This document shows positions 27,944 to 36,653 of a DNA stretch of 58,291 nt, piece by piece (position 1 is the first letter of the stretch; each line of letters opens with the position of its first letter). The notes below the pieces were generated by a model, which had not been told where the DNA came from, searched no databases, and was given only the letters and a program-made list of their open reading frames with translations. Source of the DNA: Deltaproteobacteria bacterium (GTDB lineage: Bacteria; Desulfobacterota; Desulfobacteria; Desulfobacterales; JAFDCJ01); contig JAFDCJ010000191.1 of assembly GCA_019312835.1 (NCBI GenBank), positions 1 through 58,291 on the forward strand. The letters run 5' to 3'. The translations under genes and the position numbers were made by a program.

Positions 27944-28192
27944 AGAAGAAAAACGCCATCGCCACCCATTTTTTGGATATGCATATAACAAGGCATCTGT
28001 AAAAACTCGACCTGTTAAAAATACTGATAATGTAAATGTATCGCAGATGAGCGACGATTTCATCCTTCTGATAGGTGATAAAGGTTTCTGGCTAACTCTA
28101 AAACAGTTGATAGTTCCAGGGTATCTTGATTTAGTATAGGTCAAAAACAGATACCATTTCATAGAGCCATAGGGTGGGAATTGGTAGGTGAA

Positions 28193-28990
28193 CTACCCCT
28201 GCTTCTGTCCTCTGTCTTCTGTCATTTGCCTTTTTTCCAACTCTCTTAGCTTTATATACTTCAGAAACTTACCATAAGCGGTGCTGATGGAGATGACAAA
28301 TCCTTCGTAGCCGTCAAGGGCACCCAGTTTCAGCAGATATTTTTTAAAAAAGGTCAGAAACGGGTTCAGGCAGATGTCGAGGATCAGGTTGGATCGCCGG
28401 CCTCTCTCAAAAGCCTCGCGGGCGGCAATGTCCGAGAAGCTGTTTATCTGGACAATGTGATTTTGGATCGTCGGATAGGAAAAATGAAGCAAATCGCCGC
28501 TGAGATGTTGCAGGCGGCTTTTTTTTTCCATGACGACATTGTCATGGGGGTTTACACCGCCCCAGTGCCCCTTTCTGCGATCCCACATCCGTATCTTGCG
28601 ATCCGGATACCAGCCGCAATGCCGGATCCATCTCCCGCAATAATTGGTTAAGCGGTTAACCCAGTATCCATCTGCCTGCCAGTTTTCTTTGGCGGCCTGA
28701 ATGGATTTGATCAACGTTTCTGAGAGCGCTTCGTCGGCATCCAGGGATAAAACGTAATCGAAGCTAGCGCAGGATAAAGCGTAATTTTTTTGCTCGATAT
28801 GCCCTTCAAAGGGGTGTTGAATAAACTCAACTCCACTTTCTTTGCAGATCTCACCGGTGGCGTCGGAGGAATAGGAATCGACGACAATGATTTCATCAAC
28901 CGTGCCCGCTAGGGATTCAAGGCAGCGGCCGATGTTGTTTTCTTCATTAAAGGTGATGACAACACCTGATATGTTGACAGGGTTTTTCAT
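28193..28990 (-). CDS. Glycosyltransferase family 2 (WaaE/KdtX-like)
   Basis: The 265-residue GT-A protein has ISGVVITFNEENNIGRCL at the start, IIVVDSYSSDAT, and the metal-binding LSLDADEALSE. The GHIEQKNYAL and GWYPDRKIRMWDRRKG segments match WaaE-type enzymes that add glucose to heptose I in the LPS core. The last residues (TEDRGQKQG) are encoded by a heptamer array, as in uvrA. It is convergent with the WaaG-like gene. Confidence 0.85.
   Translation of the reverse strand: MKNPVNISGVVITFNEENNIGRCLESLAGTVDEIIVVDSYSSDATGEICKESGVEFIQHPFEGHIEQKNYALSCASFDYVLSLDADEALSETLIKSIQAAKENWQADGYWVNRLTNYCGRWIRHCGWYPDRKIRMWDRRKGHWGGVNPHDNVVMEKKSRLQHLSGDLLHFSYPTIQNHIVQINSFSDIAAREAFERGRRSNLILDICLNPFLTFFKKYLLKLGALDGYEGFVISISTAYGKFLKYIKLRELEKRQMTEDRGQKQG
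28196..28228. repeat. Heptamer array E11, GGACAGA/GACAGAA type, at a gene 3' end
   Basis: Read on the minus strand, the array alternates GACAGAA and GACAGAG with a 7-bp period and runs through the last codons of the GT2 gene. No inverted partner is obvious in the 250-bp gap to the convergent gene, which otherwise shows no gene or strong terminator. Same unit family as E5 behind uvrA. Confidence 0.65.
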
Positions 28991-29094
28991 GTTTCAAACT
29001 CTTACTGTCTCCTGGCAGTTTTTTTAAGAGTAGGGTGTCTCGCACAAAACTGTCAAACAAATTCCACAATTAACAGAATTCTGTCATTTGGTCC

Positions 29095-29171
29095 GTCATT
29101 CCGGGCTTGACCCGGAATCCAGATTTTTCCACCCTTTACAGCACTGGATGCCGGATCAAGTCCGGCATGAC
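29095..29171. repeat. Dispersed palindromic repeat, GTCATTCCGGGCTTGACCCGG type
   Basis: A 28-bp inverted repeat (29095-29122 and 29144-29171) encloses 21 bp. Each arm is itself a hairpin: CCGGG/CCCGG around CTTGA on the left, GCCGGA/TCCGGC around TCAAG on the right. Palindromes beginning GTCATTCC and ending GGAATCCAG are widely dispersed in proteobacterial genomes. It lies between a GT4 and a GT2 gene on the same strand and differs from the heptamer elements because it lacks the 7-bp period. Confidence 0.75.
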
Positions 29172-29259
29172 GATCAGAGATTAGATGCTCTTTGTAATTG
29201 CGACACAGCACCAAAATCAATCTCAAAACCGTCACCGGGTCAAAATCGAAACCACATCC

Positions 29260-30369
29260 CTAGCCGGAGTTGTCGGTGGCCAGCAGCCGGTTGTAAACCG
29301 CCAGATTTTTTTCCACCATGGCCTCAATGGAAAAATGCTTTTTCACCAAGGCCTGGCCACGCCGGGCCATTTTTTGGGCGTTGTCCCTGTGAGTCAGCAT
29401 CTGAATAATCCCATCGGCCAGTGCCCTGGGGTTGCCTGCCTCTACCAAACGTCCGGTTTCGCCATCCTTAATGATCTCGGGGATGCCGCCCGCATTCGTG
29501 GCCACAACCGGCTTGCCCAAAGCGAGGGCGTCCAGCATCGCCGTTCCCAGGCCCTCCTGGATGCTGCTCATGACAAACACATCGGCAATATCGTAAAATG
29601 CCCCCACATCCGTGCGAAAACCGGTGAAGGTCAGGGCCTGATTAATGCCCAGGGAACCGGCCAGAGCCTGCAGTTCCGCCATGAGTTCGCCCTCGCCGAT
29701 GATAAAAAAGCGCGCTTCCGGAATTACCTGAAGGACATGGGGAATCGCGCGCACCAGAAATCGCTGGCCCTTGTGTCCGGCCAGATGGGCGACATTGATG
29801 ATCACGGGCGTGTCGGTTCCCAGGTTGAATTCGGCAATCAGGTGATCACCGGCGGCAGTCTCAAACCGGTCCAGGTCAATTCCGCTGTGGACAACAAAAA
29901 TGCGGTCGGCGGCGATGCCGTCTGCCACCATGACCGCTTTGATCTTGTGCGAAATGGCAATGTAGTAATCGGCCATATAGCGATATTTGATACCGTTGAG
30001 GGGCAGAAATCGGTTGCGGAAAATGGTGAAATCCACCCGGCGCGTAACCAGGCGGCATATGTTTGCACCGATGGACGCCATAAAGGCCAGGGTATGCGCG
30101 TGAGATGTATGGGCATGTACGATGTCGTAGTGCTGGGTTCGAATGAGCCTGTTTAGCCGCAATCCGGCCAGCACGTCTGCCTCACCATGCATGGCAATGG
30201 GGATGACGTCGACCCCTGCTGCGACCGCTCTTTCTGCCATCGGAGATCCGGGCTGACACGCCAGATGACAATTTACGTGTCGCTCCTTCAGCGAACGGAG
30301 CAGATAAAGGGTCTGCTGCTCTCCCCCGCGCCAGGTTCTTTCGGTGTTTATGTGAAGAATTTTCATCAT
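29260..30369 (-). CDS. Glycosyltransferase family 4
   Basis: The 369-residue GT-B protein starts MMKILHINTERTWRGGEQQTL and has YDIVHAHTSHAHTLAF, VVHSGIDLDRF, FFIIGEGELM and the donor-binding EGLGTAMLDALALGKPVV with GGIPEII. The second acidic residue of the EX7E motif is Asp, which is tolerated in the family. Likely adds a hexose in the LPS core or O-chain. It is followed downstream by a palindromic repeat and a GT2 gene. Confidence 0.87.
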   Translation of the reverse strand: MMKILHINTERTWRGGEQQTLYLLRSLKERHVNCHLACQPGSPMAERAVAAGVDVIPIAMHGEADVLAGLRLNRLIRTQHYDIVHAHTSHAHTLAFMASIGANICRLVTRRVDFTIFRNRFLPLNGIKYRYMADYYIAISHKIKAVMVADGIAADRIFVVHSGIDLDRFETAAGDHLIAEFNLGTDTPVIINVAHLAGHKGQRFLVRAIPHVLQVIPEARFFIIGEGELMAELQALAGSLGINQALTFTGFRTDVGAFYDIADVFVMSSIQEGLGTAMLDALALGKPVVATNAGGIPEIIKDGETGRLVEAGNPRALADGIIQMLTHRDNAQKMARRGQALVKKHFSIEAMVEKNLAVYNRLLATDNSG

Positions 30370-30377
30370 GCGGTCTT

Positions 30378-31355
30378 TTAAAGTCCGCGGCTTACACCAA
30401 GGGTGGTCTCCCGGCGTCCCTGCTGGAAATCATTCACAATCTGTTCCACCATTTTTTCATAGCTGTAATCTTTATGAGCTAGTTCGAACCCGGCTCTGGC
30501 AATTTCTTGCCGTTCTTCGGGGCGTTCGAGATAATATTCGATTTTCTCACAGCATTCCTGTGTAGATTCGAACCAATCCAGATGAACGCCCCGTTCAAAC
30601 AACTCTTCCATTGAGGGGCTGTAAAGGGTCAGCAGAAATCCGCCACAGCCCAGCGTATACCAGGTCCGGTTGGAAAAATACAGATCAACGGTCGGATCCA
30701 TGTTCCACCCGAGAATTATTTTGGCGCCGGCACAAATTTTTCGATAGTCGGAAGCATAGGCGTCTTTGGCTGCGGCTTTTAAACCGATTTTTTCCCATCC
30801 CGCACCCCACAGTTTCAGGTCGAAACGCTTGGCAACTTCCCGCATACAGGCCGCTCTCTCCGGTGTATTGGGTTTGCCGATAAACGCAACCTCACTGCGA
30901 TAAAACTTGTCCGGATTTTTGACTACTCGATGAGCCTTTGGGTCACAACCGCCGGTGATAAAGCTGGCATTCACACCTTTGTCTTTGTATAGCGGGATTT
31001 CACCCCTATTGGTAATATACATCCGATCAGCCAGTCGGCCAAATCTAAAGACTTCCTCTTGAACCTCTTGCGAGCATTTGAGGCAATCATCGTAGTACAT
31101 AAACACAGGCATCTTTTTCCTGGCGTAGCGCAGTAATTTGATCGGGAGGTCCCGGCCGTGGAAAAAGAGCAGATCGGTCCTATGCAGTGAAAGAAGTAGT
31201 TTCGATAGCGTTATTGCGGTCTTTTTTCCCAGATATGATTTGAGTCTTCCATATTTTATCCACAGGGTTTTGTGTCCCTGTTTCTGAAAGGCTTTTTTAA
31301 AATAATAATAAATTCGCGTGTGCCGCTTTGTTTTGGCAATGATTGCGATCCGCAT
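30378..31355 (-). CDS. Glycosyltransferase, CgeB-like/GT1-type
   Basis: The 325-residue protein starts MRIAIIAKTKRHTRIYYYF. It has a variable N-terminal half and a C-terminal part with VAFIGKPNTPERA, LWGAGWEKIG, then ILGWNMDP and RTWYTLGCGGFLLT ending in a glycosyl-transferase 1_2 type domain. This arrangement is seen in CgeB/DUF3880-linked glycosyltransferases. ATG at 31355 is supported by GGAG about 9 nt upstream; a longer start is unlikely. It follows the GT2 gene by 17 bp and precedes a GT4 gene by 8 bp. Confidence 0.78.
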   Translation of the reverse strand: MRIAIIAKTKRHTRIYYYFKKAFQKQGHKTLWIKYGRLKSYLGKKTAITLSKLLLSLHRTDLLFFHGRDLPIKLLRYARKKMPVFMYYDDCLKCSQEVQEEVFRFGRLADRMYITNRGEIPLYKDKGVNASFITGGCDPKAHRVVKNPDKFYRSEVAFIGKPNTPERAACMREVAKRFDLKLWGAGWEKIGLKAAAKDAYASDYRKICAGAKIILGWNMDPTVDLYFSNRTWYTLGCGGFLLTLYSPSMEELFERGVHLDWFESTQECCEKIEYYLERPEERQEIARAGFELAHKDYSYEKMVEQIVNDFQQGRRETTLGVSRGL

Positions 31356-31372
31356 GATGTGCTCCTCGTCCC

Positions 31373-32407
31373 TCAAAAAGCGCCAAAGTGCATCCAGCGC
31401 GACCAAATTTTTGACTGCAGGTTGGAGTCCAGCAATTGACAGTTTTCTGAAACGGCCGAGTTGATAATGTCAAATATTTTCTTTTCGGAATTAACCGTTT
31501 CCTTTTTTTCAGCCCGCCGCCTGCGCATCGCTTTGTTAAATCCAGGAATCGCCAGAATTGTCGCAACATGAACCATACCATCCAGGCAAAATGGCCGATA
31601 GCAAAGCCTCAATAAGTGAAAGATTATATGCTGCCAGAGCAATCTGGTGGCGGTTAAATTTTTCCAGGTAAAAAACAAGCGATTGCGTTTACGAATGGCT
31701 TTAACTTGAAATTTTCTAAACGAGCGCGCAATGGTGCCCTGATGGTAATGTGTCACACGGGCTTCAGGCACAACCACACACTGCCAGCCGCGTCGCCAGG
31801 CGCGAAACCCCAGATCGGTATCTTCGTAATAAAAGGGTTCAAATAGATCGTCAAATCCCCCTAACGCTATAAAACGCTCTTTGTCCAGGGCGACGGCGCC
31901 GCCGAGCGGAAACAGGGTATACCAGGGGTGCCGCAAGTCCGCCTTATCGTTTACCAGAAGCTGTGGTGGGAACGATTTGTAGCGCAATTTACCGCGCCGA
32001 AAATAGGGGATGCTAATGGTCTCGTTACTGATTTCGTTGTCTTCATCAAAAATGAGTGGCGAAGCTGAAAAAACATTTGGATCTTCAAAACAATTTGCTA
32101 ACGGGCTGACAAAAAGGGGATCGACTTTAACGTCCGAATTAAGCAACATCAGAACCGGATACCGGGCGGCCAATGCCCCCGACCAGCACGCCCGGCCAAA
32201 ACCTTTATTCTGCTGGTGGGCAATTAATTTTACATCCGGAAACTTTTTCATCAGCAGGTTGACCGATCGGTCGGTACTGGCGTCGTCAACCACGATGATT
32301 TCAGACCGGCCCGGATATTTCCCTTTGGCTTCCAGCACTGAAGGCAGATAGGACCGCAGAAGATCCGCCCCGTTCCAGTTCGGGATGACAATACTGACTG
32401 ATTTCAT
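31373..32407 (-). CDS. Glycosyltransferase family 2, rhamnosyltransferase-like
   Basis: The 344-residue GT-A protein has SVSIVIPNWNGADLL, EIIVVDDASTDRSV, the metal site LLNSDVKVDP and GGAVALDKERFIALGGFD with FYYEDTDLGFRAWRRG, a layout close to WbbL-like rhamnosyl or galactofuranosyl transferases. The C-terminal roughly 100 residues carry a hydrophobic and basic stretch that may attach to the membrane. It sits between the tandem kinase gene and a CgeB-like transferase. Confidence 0.84.
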   Translation of the reverse strand: MKSVSIVIPNWNGADLLRSYLPSVLEAKGKYPGRSEIIVVDDASTDRSVNLLMKKFPDVKLIAHQQNKGFGRACWSGALAARYPVLMLLNSDVKVDPLFVSPLANCFEDPNVFSASPLIFDEDNEISNETISIPYFRRGKLRYKSFPPQLLVNDKADLRHPWYTLFPLGGAVALDKERFIALGGFDDLFEPFYYEDTDLGFRAWRRGWQCVVVPEARVTHYHQGTIARSFRKFQVKAIRKRNRLFFTWKNLTATRLLWQHIIFHLLRLCYRPFCLDGMVHVATILAIPGFNKAMRRRRAEKKETVNSEKKIFDIINSAVSENCQLLDSNLQSKIWSRWMHFGAF

Positions 32408-32496
32408 TTTGCAGCAACTTTACCTGGGGTCGGGGTTATTTTCTTGCCTGTCCCCAGCGTTTTCTCGATTTCGTAAATATTGGCACGCATGTGTTT

Positions 32497-34029
32497 TCAC
32501 TCCGGTATACTGAAACTGCTGGCATTGGAATTGTCCAGACCAAAAACCGCGGTGTTTTTGGTGAGGGTGATTTCCCATATTTGATTATAGATTTCTCTTC
32601 TTTTGCCCCTATCCGGCCACTGCCCGTCAAAGTAGTAATAAAAAAAGCGCAGACGATCTCTGAGTCGCAATGTATCTGCAATGGAGGCATTCAACTGGGC
32701 CAAATTGTATATTTTTTCCGCATCAGTCAGCCGGCCAAACCGCACATTATCGAGATCCAGCAATATGAAACGGTTGCCGGAATAAATTACGTTGGTGGAA
32801 TTAAAATCCTTTTGCCAGATTTGGTGGTTGTGGATGTTTCGGACCCAGCGTGCCAATTGCTTTATGATCGTCCGTTTGTTTTTCGCTCCTGTGAGGGTTG
32901 GTAAAAATTTATACAGCGGCACTGCGTCGCTGAAATACTCAGCAATAAAATAGCTTTTGTGGTTGAACTTAAAATAGCCCCAGGCCCTGGGAATATCGAT
33001 ACCATGCATATCAAGCGCCCGGCTGTTTATCCAACTGGCCAGACATCGATCCTTGTGAAACCAGCCTTTGGCATGCATTTTGACGCAGAAGGATTTATAG
33101 GCAAATACCTTACGTTCTTTTAAATCAACACCATTTTCAACCGCATGTATAATATCCTCCCTGCTCCAGGCAAAATCTTTTCTTTTGTAGATCCTTTGTT
33201 GTCTGGTTTTTATGGCTTCAAATTCGCTGGTGTTTTTCAGGCATCTTTTGATCCTTGATTTGATATGCCTTTTATAATGTTTGGTCGAGGCCTGCCGGAT
33301 TTCATGAACAGGAATGGATTTTTTAAAGCTTTGGTTATAAGTTCGCAAAAATTCTTCAAACCAGCCTACGGACATCTTCGATGCCAAGACCAGATATAGT
33401 TTACCGAGGTTATACGACCTTAATCCCCTTGGTAATTTCTTCAAAAAAAATAATTCCTGGGCATCGATCAAAACCGGCTGCCCATCCGGCTTTATAATGA
33501 TGTTCCCCGGATGTAAATCGGCATAATAAAATCCCTTTTGATGAAGATTCGCAAAAAAGGTACCCAGAAAAACCGCATTTATCTCCACCTGGCTGCCGAG
33601 CGTATGGCCTTCAACCGCCCTGGTTATGATTAAAAAGCTGTTTGGCGTCTGTTGGAAATTTTGACCCCATATAACCGGCTGGGCTGCATCGAGACCCACA
33701 GAATACAGTTTGTGCAGGTTTCTCCACTCCGCCCCCCTGCGACGCGGAAGTAGCAGATGTCTGCGCCGATCTTTGGCACGAACCAAAAAGCTGAGTTTTA
33801 TATAAAATCGACCCAGAGCCGTATGGATTAAAATTATTTTTTTGCGACTGTTTTGTTTTACGACCTGATGGCTGTAGGCCTCCTTGAAAATCTCTTCGAT
33901 GCTCAGATCTTTGCCAATGGGGCTGGATTTGATTTGATAGCGTGAAAGTTCATCCGCCAAACGATCCAGATAATCGCTACGCTCTAAAACCTGTTCGTTG
34001 CTATCGTCAACCACTTTTCCCACTGGCAA
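32497..34029 (-). CDS. Tandem LPS core kinase (two WaaP/Kdo-kinase-like domains)
   Basis: The 510-residue protein contains two eukaryotic-like kinase folds of the lipopolysaccharide kinase superfamily. Domain 1 (about 60-215) has Lys78 in RFYIKLS, the catalytic loop YADLHPGNIII (Asp171, Asn176) and Asp189 in LIDAQ. Domain 2 (about 285-480) has VKMH (Lys317), the catalytic loop QKDFNSTNVI (Asp408, Asn413) and LLDLDNV (Asp425). Both sets look intact. WaaP and WaaY phosphorylate core heptoses, and KdkA phosphorylates Kdo. A single protein with both could modify two positions. It heads a minus-strand glycosyltransferase run. Confidence 0.8.
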   Translation of the reverse strand: MPVGKVVDDSNEQVLERSDYLDRLADELSRYQIKSSPIGKDLSIEEIFKEAYSHQVVKQNSRKKIILIHTALGRFYIKLSFLVRAKDRRRHLLLPRRRGAEWRNLHKLYSVGLDAAQPVIWGQNFQQTPNSFLIITRAVEGHTLGSQVEINAVFLGTFFANLHQKGFYYADLHPGNIIIKPDGQPVLIDAQELFFLKKLPRGLRSYNLGKLYLVLASKMSVGWFEEFLRTYNQSFKKSIPVHEIRQASTKHYKRHIKSRIKRCLKNTSEFEAIKTRQQRIYKRKDFAWSREDIIHAVENGVDLKERKVFAYKSFCVKMHAKGWFHKDRCLASWINSRALDMHGIDIPRAWGYFKFNHKSYFIAEYFSDAVPLYKFLPTLTGAKNKRTIIKQLARWVRNIHNHQIWQKDFNSTNVIYSGNRFILLDLDNVRFGRLTDAEKIYNLAQLNASIADTLRLRDRLRFFYYYFDGQWPDRGKRREIYNQIWEITLTKNTAVFGLDNSNASSFSIPE

Positions 34030-34639
34030 TTGTTCCGTTCTTCAATTTAATGATCCAAAATTGGAAAATGTTCCCAAAAATGCATGCTAAAATATTTTTT
34101 CTAAACATACGTCTGAGCTACCTCAAAAATAGTAGCTTGCGTCCAATGGCAGGGCATTGATTCGGTTTAAAAGCGGCGTGCCGCCTGCGGCGGGACGAGC
34201 AGTTCTTTATAAACCGAATCGGGCGCATCTCAAATAATAAAAATCGATGCGTTATCCAGCTATGCTGGCCAACGCAGCCAGTTGGGCGTTTCTGTTTGCC
34301 AGAACAACTCATTTTAGCATGATCGAACGAATATGGTTACATTAAGGGTAAAATAGTTGAGGTCCGCAACCCGTCGCCGTGGCGTGCCCTGAAGTTGAAT
34401 ATGCAAATTTTGACCCATTGGCGGCGGCATAACCTTGCTTGCACCACAGACGGGAAAAGAATTTTCAAAACGCCACAACTCCAAAAATCCTACTAAAATT
34501 CGGTATTTAGGTAACATAATCATTGAACTTTAACAAGATAATTTATATAAATAAGGGGGACTGAAATCTGAAGATGTTACACTCGGTTAATTTTGACCGC
34601 GATTGGAATTAGGCCATAGCGGCGTGACGGAAAGAAGGC
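34030..34639. other. Divergent regulatory region between two LPS kinase genes
   Basis: This 610-bp stretch lies between the start codons of the tandem kinase (minus) and the Kdo-kinase-like gene (plus) and holds no credible gene. It contains an 11-bp inverted repeat GATTCGGTTTA (34159-34169 and 34210-34220) flanking a GC-rich GCCGCCTGCGGC segment, and an AT-rich part from about 34500. A clear promoter at 34523 serves the plus gene. Confidence 0.5.
34523..34551 (+). promoter_or_regulatory. Promoter for the Kdo-kinase-like and GT9 genes
   Basis: TTGAAC (34523-34528) and TATAAA (34546-34551) are 17 nt apart in an AT-rich setting. The start of transcription would be near 34558, giving a leader of about 80 nt. 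Confidence 0.5.
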
Positions 34640-35356
34640 ATGACGGAGACACAGCTGACAAAAAACGGTCGTTTATATAGCTTTGGCTTTTCAGGTAATC
34701 TTGACAACGACCATCTGGAAGCACTCTTGACGCATTTGCCCTGGCGGAAAGCGCCAACAGCATCGATATCCGGCGGCCGGGCACCGGTTGCCACCGCCGT
34801 CATCAAAGGCCTGGGACCGGTTGTTATCAAACAATACATGCGAGGCGGCATCATAAGGTATTTTCTTAGGAACCGCTACGTAAAATTCGGCAAACCCAGA
34901 AGCCAGGTTGAGTTCGAGTCAATGTCTGAGCTGAGAAAGATCGGTATCAGTGCGCCGGAACCCTTGGCCTATGCTTACCGGGGGTTTCCATTGTACTGTG
35001 CGTGGTTGATCACCCGGCAAGTCAAGGATGCATACACGCTGGCCGAACTGAATTGCGGGGATATCAGCCGCATAGCCGTTGTGATGGGCAAGGTTATCCA
35101 ACAGATCGACAAGCTGGTTGCATACGGCTTCATTCACGTCGATATGCATCCCGGCAATGTTTTAGTCGACAGCGATGATAACATCTATATCATTGACTTT
35201 GACAAGGGCCGCCGGTCATCGATCCAAAAAGACAGGCTATACGGTGTTTACTACCGGCGCTGGCAGCGCGCGATCGTCAAGCATCAATTGCCGAAAATAC
35301 TTGACGACCTGCTCCTCGAGGGACTAAACAAGCTGACCGAGATTCCATCACCATAA
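34640..35356 (+). CDS. Kdo kinase-like protein (KdkA/WaaP family)
   Basis: The 238-residue protein is a single lipopolysaccharide kinase domain with Lys64 in VVIKQYMRGG, the catalytic loop HVDMHPGNVLV (Asp168, Asn173) and IIDFDKGR (Asp186). KIKQ-MRGG-type sequences near the first Lys and the DFDKG motif are typical of 3-deoxy-D-manno-octulosonic acid kinase. It would phosphorylate Kdo in the inner core using ATP. AGAAGG precedes the ATG. A GT9 gene follows 18 bp downstream. Confidence 0.82.
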   Translation: MTETQLTKNGRLYSFGFSGNLDNDHLEALLTHLPWRKAPTASISGGRAPVATAVIKGLGPVVIKQYMRGGIIRYFLRNRYVKFGKPRSQVEFESMSELRKIGISAPEPLAYAYRGFPLYCAWLITRQVKDAYTLAELNCGDISRIAVVMGKVIQQIDKLVAYGFIHVDMHPGNVLVDSDDNIYIIDFDKGRRSSIQKDRLYGVYYRRWQRAIVKHQLPKILDDLLLEGLNKLTEIPSP

Positions 35357-35374
35357 GGAAAATTATCGGAACCC

Positions 35375-36403
35375 ATGTCAATTTCCGCCAAACCGTCGAT
35401 TCTCATCATCCTGATGGGCTCCCTGGGGGATGTCGCCCGCGGCCTGGGGCTGGTTTCCCAGATCAAAACCCACCGGCCCGCAAGCCGCATCACATGGCTG
35501 ATAGAACCCAAGTGTGCCGACCTGGTCCGCCTCCATCCGCAAATTGATCACATCATCGTATTCAAACGCCAGCGGACGGTGGGAGCTCTGTGGACAGTCT
35601 TACAGGCGCTGCGAAAAGAACATTTCGATATCACCCTGGATCTTCAGCGCCACTTAAAAAGCGGCTTTTTTTCTTTGCTTTCCGGCGCCCAACGACGCAT
35701 CGGTTTCCACCGCAGGAATACCAAAGAGCTCAATTGGCTGTTCAACAATGATTTCATTCCTTATTTTGATGAAAACCTCTCCAAGCTGGATCATTACATG
35801 AAATTCATTGAACACCTGGGGCTGCCCGCACCCGAAAGCCTCGATTTTGGATTGAAAGGTCTGCAGGTCCATCAGATGATCCCCCCGGCCGTGGCGGCAA
35901 TTCAAAATTCATTTCTGGCGGTGGTGATGGGTTCATCCTGGGAAACCAAGGATTGGCGCTTCGAAAGCTACTATCATCTCGTGCAGCAGATTTTACGGAA
36001 ACAGGACCGGCCTGTCGTGCTGTTAGGCGGCAACGATCAACGGACAGTGGCCGAAAAGCTCATCGAAAAAACGGGTTCGACGAATGTCATCAACCTGACC
36101 GGCAATCCCCTGCTTGAGTTGACCGCGGTATTGAAGGTGGCCGCCGCAGCGGTGGGACCCGACTCCGGCCCGGGCCATCTGGCGGCCGCGGTGGGCACGC
36201 CCTATGTTACCCTTTTTGGCCCGACACCGGCCAGGCGGCATGTACCTTATGGATGCGAACATTTGATCGTGCAATCAGATCTCGATTGTGCCCCTTGTTA
36301 CCAAAAACAATGCCCCGAAGGCCATGCAAGGTGCATGGAAACCGTTGCGGTCGATGCCGTCATGGAAAAAATTTCTGTGGCCCTGGCGGGTAATGTCGGT
36401 TAA
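35375..36403 (+). CDS. Heptosyltransferase, GT9 family (WaaC-like)
   Basis: The 342-residue GT-B protein has ILIILMGSLGDVARGLG at the start and the GT9 donor site VGPDSGPGHLAAAVGTP followed by LFGPTPARR. A C-terminal cluster CAPC...CPEGHARC could bind a metal ion and is shared with the WaaF-like protein downstream. WaaC adds heptose I to Kdo. Assignment as WaaC rather than another GT9 rests on gene context and is tentative. Confidence 0.83.
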   Translation: MSISAKPSILIILMGSLGDVARGLGLVSQIKTHRPASRITWLIEPKCADLVRLHPQIDHIIVFKRQRTVGALWTVLQALRKEHFDITLDLQRHLKSGFFSLLSGAQRRIGFHRRNTKELNWLFNNDFIPYFDENLSKLDHYMKFIEHLGLPAPESLDFGLKGLQVHQMIPPAVAAIQNSFLAVVMGSSWETKDWRFESYYHLVQQILRKQDRPVVLLGGNDQRTVAEKLIEKTGSTNVINLTGNPLLELTAVLKVAAAAVGPDSGPGHLAAAVGTPYVTLFGPTPARRHVPYGCEHLIVQSDLDCAPCYQKQCPEGHARCMETVAVDAVMEKISVALAGNVG

Positions 36404-36457
36404 CGACCGAAAAAGGGACTATCGAGCAGCGAACGTTCATATTATGAACCAATGCCG

Positions 36458-36486
36458 TTGACACTCCCCTTGACTTCCTTTATATT
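36458..36486 (+). promoter_or_regulatory. Strong sigma70-type promoter for waaF
   Basis: TTGACA (36458-36463) and TATATT (36481-36486) are separated by exactly 17 nt. The transcription start would be near 36493, giving a leader of about 160 nt that contains the inverted heptamer element E17. No other gene lies between it and waaF. Confidence 0.6.
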
Positions 36487-36506
36487 CCGCCACAAAGCCA
36501 CGGCTT

Positions 36507-36632
36507 CAGTTGTGTGTGATACACTCAACTGAGGGCTATTTGTTATACGTTATTTGTCAGTTGATGAATATCAGTATGGGGTCGTCATCTCTGATGCCCA
36601 ATACCGAATAACATATAACGAATAACTGGCAA
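36507..36632. repeat. Inverted heptamer-array element E17, GTTATTC type, in the waaF leader
   Basis: An imperfect 10-bp hairpin (CAGTTGTGTG, 36507-36516, with CACTCAACTG) precedes units of GTTATNN type (36534-36562). After a core of about 35 bp an inverted array follows (36599-36632). The order hairpin, array, core, inverted array matches E1. It lies within the predicted transcribed leader of waaF. Confidence 0.75.
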
Positions 36633-36653
36633 CCGTAAGGATTTTATACCAAT

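Noticed and set aside
27834-28139. Open frame at the end of the WaaG-like gene extending into the gap
   Set aside because: Its first third is out of frame with and inside a well supported gene, and the rest is AT-rich with no start signal.
29185-30156. 323-codon plus-strand frame opposite the GT4 gene
   Set aside because: It is antisense to a clear glycosyltransferase with conserved motifs; His/Gly-rich composition is typical of a shadow frame.
34118-34312. 64-codon frame in the divergent region between the kinase genes
   Set aside because: It spans the inverted repeat, has no ribosome binding site and resembles no protein I know.
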